Positions 54,047 through 60,046 of a DNA stretch of 60,046 bases are shown here, piece by piece. Each line of letters opens with the position of its first letter. Position 1 is the first letter of the stretch. The position numbers were made by a program, and so were the translations under genes. The notes beneath the pieces are model-generated. The model was not told where the DNA came from, did not search any database, and was given only the letters and a program-made list of their open reading frames with translations. Source of the DNA: Leptospira alstonii serovar Sichuan str. 79601. Lineage in GTDB: Bacteria; Spirochaetota; Leptospiria; Leptospirales; Leptospiraceae. The stretch lies in contig NZ_ANIK01000021.1 in the NCBI RefSeq assembly GCF_000347175.1, forward strand, positions 1-60,046, given 5' to 3'.

Positions 54047-55467
54047 AAAACGGACTCGGCTCCTAAGAAAAAAAGTCCGCTGAAAAATATCCAAAAAATG
54101 GAATATTCTTTTTTGAATTTTAAGAATAGGACGCTGAGTAGGACCCAAAATAAAACGAGCCAATTTGTTTGCGTTAAGGGATTTTGAATCCAAAGTCCCA
54201 TTGTAGTTTCCGGTTTGAGCAAAATCGATTTTGCAAAGAAAATTCCCAGATATAAGATCACCGCACAAACGCAGGCAGTCACATAACCGAATACGGTTTT
54301 GAGTAGTGCTGACTCCTTGGTTTTCTCCACGAGACTCGCGCCTCCCAGAATCAATATAAAGGAGGGAAGAAAGGTATAATAAACGGTTAATAGAAGACTC
54401 CATATTCCCGCGCTTATAGAACCAAAACGATGAGCTCCCGCTAAAAATCCGATAAACGTAAGAACCATCACAAGCGGACCGGGTGTACTTTCACCGAAAG
54501 CCAATCCGTCGATCATTTCGTTTGTGCTGATCCATCCCGCTTGTTTGGTCGCAAAGTCCGCGACGGTGGGAAGAATCGCGTAGGCGCCGCCAAACGTGAT
54601 CAAGGCGGTCCTGGTAAAGAATACTATCATTTCTTTCCAAAACAAGAATTCTGATTTTAATAAGAATAAAATTCCGAGAAAGGGCAGGACCCAAAGAATC
54701 AAACCGATGCTCCCGACCCGACTGAGATTTTTTAAAATTTCAGAAGTTCTAATCCGTTTTTCGTCAAAGACCGTCTGCAAATCCATTCTTTCGTAAGAAT
54801 TATCTGTGTTTTGAATATTCTCATTTTTGAATATGAATGTCCGTTGTTTGAAATTTTGGGAAGGCCGACCTTGCTCGTTTTGAGTCGTTTTATGAGCTGG
54901 TTCGGTGAAATCGACATTCTCGTCCGAATTGCGTTTAACATTGTAAAAAGCGACCACACCTAAAAACGCCGAGCACAAAAGAAGAATCGGATAAGAAACT
55001 TCAAAGAACAAGATTCCGATCGTAGCCAGAATCCAACAAAGGATTTGCCCGTTGCTTTTTAAACTCTTTAGAACCAGATTTCCGAAAGCAAGTAAAATGA
55101 TCGCGAGGATCGCAGGTTTGACGCCGTTTAAAAACGAAACTGCGTATGGAACGGAACCATAAGAAAAGTAGAATGTACTAATTCCGATAAAGATCAAAAC
55201 GGAAGGAAGAATAAACAACAAACCCGCGAGAATTCCTCCCTTGGTTCCGTGTAAGATCCATCCCAGATAGGTCGCGAGCTGCTGCGCTTCCGGACCTGGA
55301 AGGATCATGCAGTAGTTGAGCGCGTGCGCAAACCTATCTTCGGAAATCCATTTCTTTTCTTCCACGAGAGCCTTGTGCATAAGGCTGATCTGTCCGGCGG
55401 GACCGCCGAAACTCAACCAACCGAGCTGAAACCAAAAACGAAGCGCTTCTCCGAAAGACGGAATCAA
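54037..55467 (-). CDS. chrA: Chromate transporter, CHR family (long, two-domain form)
   Basis: 476 residues with two homologous halves. The first has FWFQLGWLSFGGPAGQISLM and ILPGPEAQQLATYLGW; the second repeats the pattern as FFTRTALITFGGAYAILPTV and GLAFGESTPGPLVMVLTFIG, with the FGG and PGP motifs of the CHR family. The halves are joined by a hydrophilic linker of about 70 residues, longer than usual. Members exchange chromate or sulfate-like anions outward, though the native substrate is often unclear. The TTG start overlaps the stop of the upstream methyltransferase gene by four bases, implying coupled translation. Confidence 0.85.
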
Positions 55468-56210
55468 CTCGGAAGTCTCCCGAACTTAAAGAAAAGCGGC
55501 CATTCCACGATTCTTCTTTCGTCGGCGCCCCAAGAATTTCGAATTTCCATTTCGACTAGACGTACGGGATCGGATTCATTTTTTTGAATGTATTTTTGTA
55601 CACTCGACCAGGTTCTGAGATAACCCAATACTTGATCCACGGTCCATTCTTCCTTCATACTGAAAGTGGGCGGAAAAATTTCTTCGAAAGGGAAGGGAAT
55701 CGTTTTGTATTTTTCTTCCACGTATTTTCTTTCCGGCGGCCAATAAGAACCCGCGATTTCTCCGTAGAGTTTGTCCACGATTTTGTCGATTTCCGGACTG
55801 ATCCCGTGTAGACCGTAACCCCAAATCGCAAGGATTCCTTTTTTTTTGCCGACTCGCACCGCCTCTTTGTAAAAGGGTTCAAAGTCGAACCAGTGAAACG
55901 CCTGCGCTACCGTGATCAAATCTACTTCATGATTTCCTAATGTAGAGTTTTCGGCTTTGCAGACTCTGTATTCCACATTCTGACGAGGTTCAGCGTTCGC
56001 GATTTGATTGGCGCTCGGATCGCTCGCTATGACTTTGTCGAAAACTTCGGCGAGAGAAACCGCCGCCTGACCCGTTCCGGTTCCGCAGTCCCAAACTACT
56101 TTTCCGTTTGGAACCAGGCTTTTGAGATATAAAAAGAAATCTTTCGGATAACCCGGTCTGAATTCGGAATAAGAAGAGGAGTGGGAGGAAAAATGATCTC
56201 TGAAACTCAT
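55464..56210 (-). CDS. Class I SAM-dependent methyltransferase
   Basis: 248 residues. It starts MSFRDHFSSHSSSYSEFRPGYP, typical of a subgroup of small-molecule methyltransferases. Motif I is VVWDCGTGTGQAAVSL, an acidic residue lies in VIASDPSANQI, and motif IV is DLITVAQAFHWFD, whose AFHWFD is a hallmark of the group related to trans-aconitate and similar methyltransferases. Substrate unknown. It is coupled to the chromate transporter gene by a four-base overlap, which may be transcriptional convenience only. Confidence 0.82.
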   Translation of the reverse strand: MSFRDHFSSHSSSYSEFRPGYPKDFFLYLKSLVPNGKVVWDCGTGTGQAAVSLAEVFDKVIASDPSANQIANAEPRQNVEYRVCKAENSTLGNHEVDLITVAQAFHWFDFEPFYKEAVRVGKKKGILAIWGYGLHGISPEIDKIVDKLYGEIAGSYWPPERKYVEEKYKTIPFPFEEIFPPTFSMKEEWTVDQVLGYLRTWSSVQKYIQKNESDPVRLVEMEIRNSWGADERRIVEWPLFFKFGRLPS

Positions 56211-56254
56211 ACGATCATGCTTTCAGAGATCATCGCGCAAACTCAACTCGGAAT

Positions 56255-57526
<1,272 letters not shown>

Positions 57527-57656
57527 AACGTTCTTATGTTTTTGTGTTCCGTCCTCGGTTCGGTTCTTAGGGTAAAAGAGAATCGTCGTTTTAGGACGGG
57601 TCGTAAATAATTTTGTTTGCATGAGAGGTCCGGGAAAAGAGTCTTCGGTTAGTGTT

Positions 57657-58250
<594 letters not shown>

Positions 58251-58272
58251 CTTAAAAGTCTCCGAAAGAAGT

Positions 58273-58802
<530 letters not shown>

Positions 58803-59191
58803 ATTTAATCTGTTTGGAAAGTATAAACTCGCCAAACTTAAGAACAATACTTACCACAATACGGTTAACTTGAAAACATTTTTCCTAATTTGAAAAGAAT
58901 TTCTCGAATGTATTTATCGTCTCCAAAAGTACACTGAAGTAATTGAATACTTACTCTCGGAAGTTGCCTTCTTTTATAAATCCGGAATCAATCGAATCAC
59001 TTGCAACTTCGGGATATACAACTGCCGCTTCCTGATAAGCGAAATGAAGGATTACGTTTAGCAACGGCGTTTGCTATCGAGTTTGAGTTCAAACTGCGCA
59101 TTTATGAAAATGCTCCAATCCTGCGTTTAACGCCGAGTTAGGCGACTTTTTATTCTTAAAAAACGTGAATCCGTGGAGAAAATTCGGGCTA

Positions 59192-59234
<43 letters not shown>

Positions 59235-59235
59235 C

Positions 59236-59430
<195 letters not shown>

Positions 59431-59451
59431 TGTCATTTTAGGAGAAAAGAA

Positions 59452-60046
59452 ATGAACAGTCAAGAAATCAAGTATGTAGGAATTGATTGCGGAAAGAAAA
59501 GTTTAGAGGTTGTTCGAATTAATTCGGAGAACTCGCTCGAACGTCGGCAATTCAGTACAACGGAAAGCGGTATTAGCAGTTTATTAAAATGGCTGACTTT
59601 AAATGATATTGTAGGTCTGGAAGCGGGCTCTCAATCTTTTAGAATTGCAAAATCAATTTTAAACAAAGGGATTCAAGTAATTGTCTTGAATCCCGGAGAC
59701 TTAGCAACGATCTATCAATCTTTGAAAAAGACTGATAAAGAAGACAGTTTAAAAATAGCCAGGCTCATTCAACGTTATCCAATAGAAGAATTACCGGTTG
59801 TTCCGATTCCCACGGATGAAGAGGAAGATAATCGGCGATTGTGTACAGAGCATGAGAACTGGACAAGGCAACTGACGCAAGGTAAGAATCGACTTCACAG
59901 TTTATTCACTCAAGCCGGTTTGACTGAAATCACCAAAAAGCATTTACGAACAAAAGCATCCAGAGAAGTTTCTGTAGCTTTACTTCCTGATCGATACAAA
60001 AAGGAAGCGGAACGAATCTTAAAAGTTTTAGATTTAGTCGAACTAA
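59452..60046 (+). CDS. IS110-family DEDD transposase/recombinase, 5' part
   Basis: 198 codons visible with no stop before the window edge. The start follows GGAGAAAAGA. The RuvC-like N-terminal domain shows the expected acidic residues: [13 protein letters not shown] (Asp), [14 protein letters not shown] (Glu) and [14 protein letters not shown] (the D-x-x-x-D pair). [15 protein letters not shown] marks the helical segment that follows in the family. The C-terminal catalytic-serine domain is outside the window. The reading frame is intact as far as visible, so the element may be functional. Confidence 0.85.
   Translation, partial: MNSQEIKYVGIDCGKKSLEVVRINSENSLERRQFSTTESGISSLLKWLTLNDIVGLEAGSQSFRIAKSILNKGIQVIVLNPGDLATIYQSLKKTDKEDSLKIARLIQRYPIEELPVVPIPTDEEEDNRRLCTEHENWTRQLTQGKNRLHSLFTQAGLTEITKKHLRTKASREVSVALLPDRYKKEAERILKVLDLVEL

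Overview
The window looks like chromosomal DNA of a Leptospira species, most likely of the pathogenic clade. The grounds are moderate G+C with A+T-rich intergenic stretches, a DUF1564 protein (a family I know only from Leptospira), relaxed spirochaetal lipoboxes, many TTG/GTG starts, an abundance of Cache-GGDEF, EAL, STAS, RsbU-type and membrane-AraC signalling proteins, short dispersed intergenic repeats, and an IS110-family element running off the right edge. No rRNA, tRNA or CRISPR array was recognised.

Layout. 1-2.2 kb: a lipoprotein inside a small array of YodC/DUF2158-like genes (one cut by the window edge, one intact, one broken). 2.2-10.3 kb: an NAD(P)-binding oxidoreductase, an exported caspase-like/ankyrin protein, DUF1564, the meaB-meaA pair for B12-dependent acyl-CoA rearrangement, and a membrane protein overlapping a methyltransferase. 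10.4-14.5 kb: a large chemoreceptor, a four-helix membrane protein and a FecR-domain lipoprotein. 15.2-22 kb: two paralogous Cache-GGDEF cyclases, a REC-GGDEF(degenerate)-EAL protein and a small STAS-like protein. 22.8-30.9 kb: three paralogous membrane-anchored AraC-type regulators around two DUF1566 cell-envelope proteins, one with six Ig-like repeats. 32.6-36.5 kb: an EAL protein, then another small STAS-like protein. 36.1-40.5 kb: a compact minus-strand operon of RsbU-type phosphatase, tetratricopeptide-like protein, membrane protein and classical STAS protein. 41.5-46.2 kb: a sodium/solute symporter, a patatin lipase, a RibD/DHFR-like protein and a graveyard of truncated genes (HigA-like, SRPBCC, ArsR-like). 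46.5-58.8 kb: mainly housekeeping and envelope genes (FAD oxidoreductase, DoxX-like, acyl-CoA ligase, adenylate cyclase, chromate transporter, methyltransferase, polysaccharide deacetylase, TPR lipoprotein). 59.2 kb to the end: left end and transposase start of an IS110 element.

The dominant theme is signal transduction: three second-messenger enzyme types (GGDEF, EAL, class III cyclase), a partner-switching module without an obvious kinase, and membrane-tethered transcription factors next to surface proteins. Twice an EAL protein is followed on the same strand, across a long A+T-rich gap, by a small divergent STAS-like protein.

The most interesting observation is in the noncoding left end of the IS110 element. 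It can fold into a 5' stem-loop followed by two larger stem-loops, the layout of an IS110 bridge (seek) RNA. The two strands of its first internal loop read CGCTCTCT and the complement of CTATGGA. Overlapped on a CT core they spell CGCTCTCTATGGA, which occurs exactly at 43046-43058, in and beside the loop of a palindromic intergenic repeat. The sequence left of the element carries related repeat sequence in the opposite orientation, so the real insertion junction remains unsettled.
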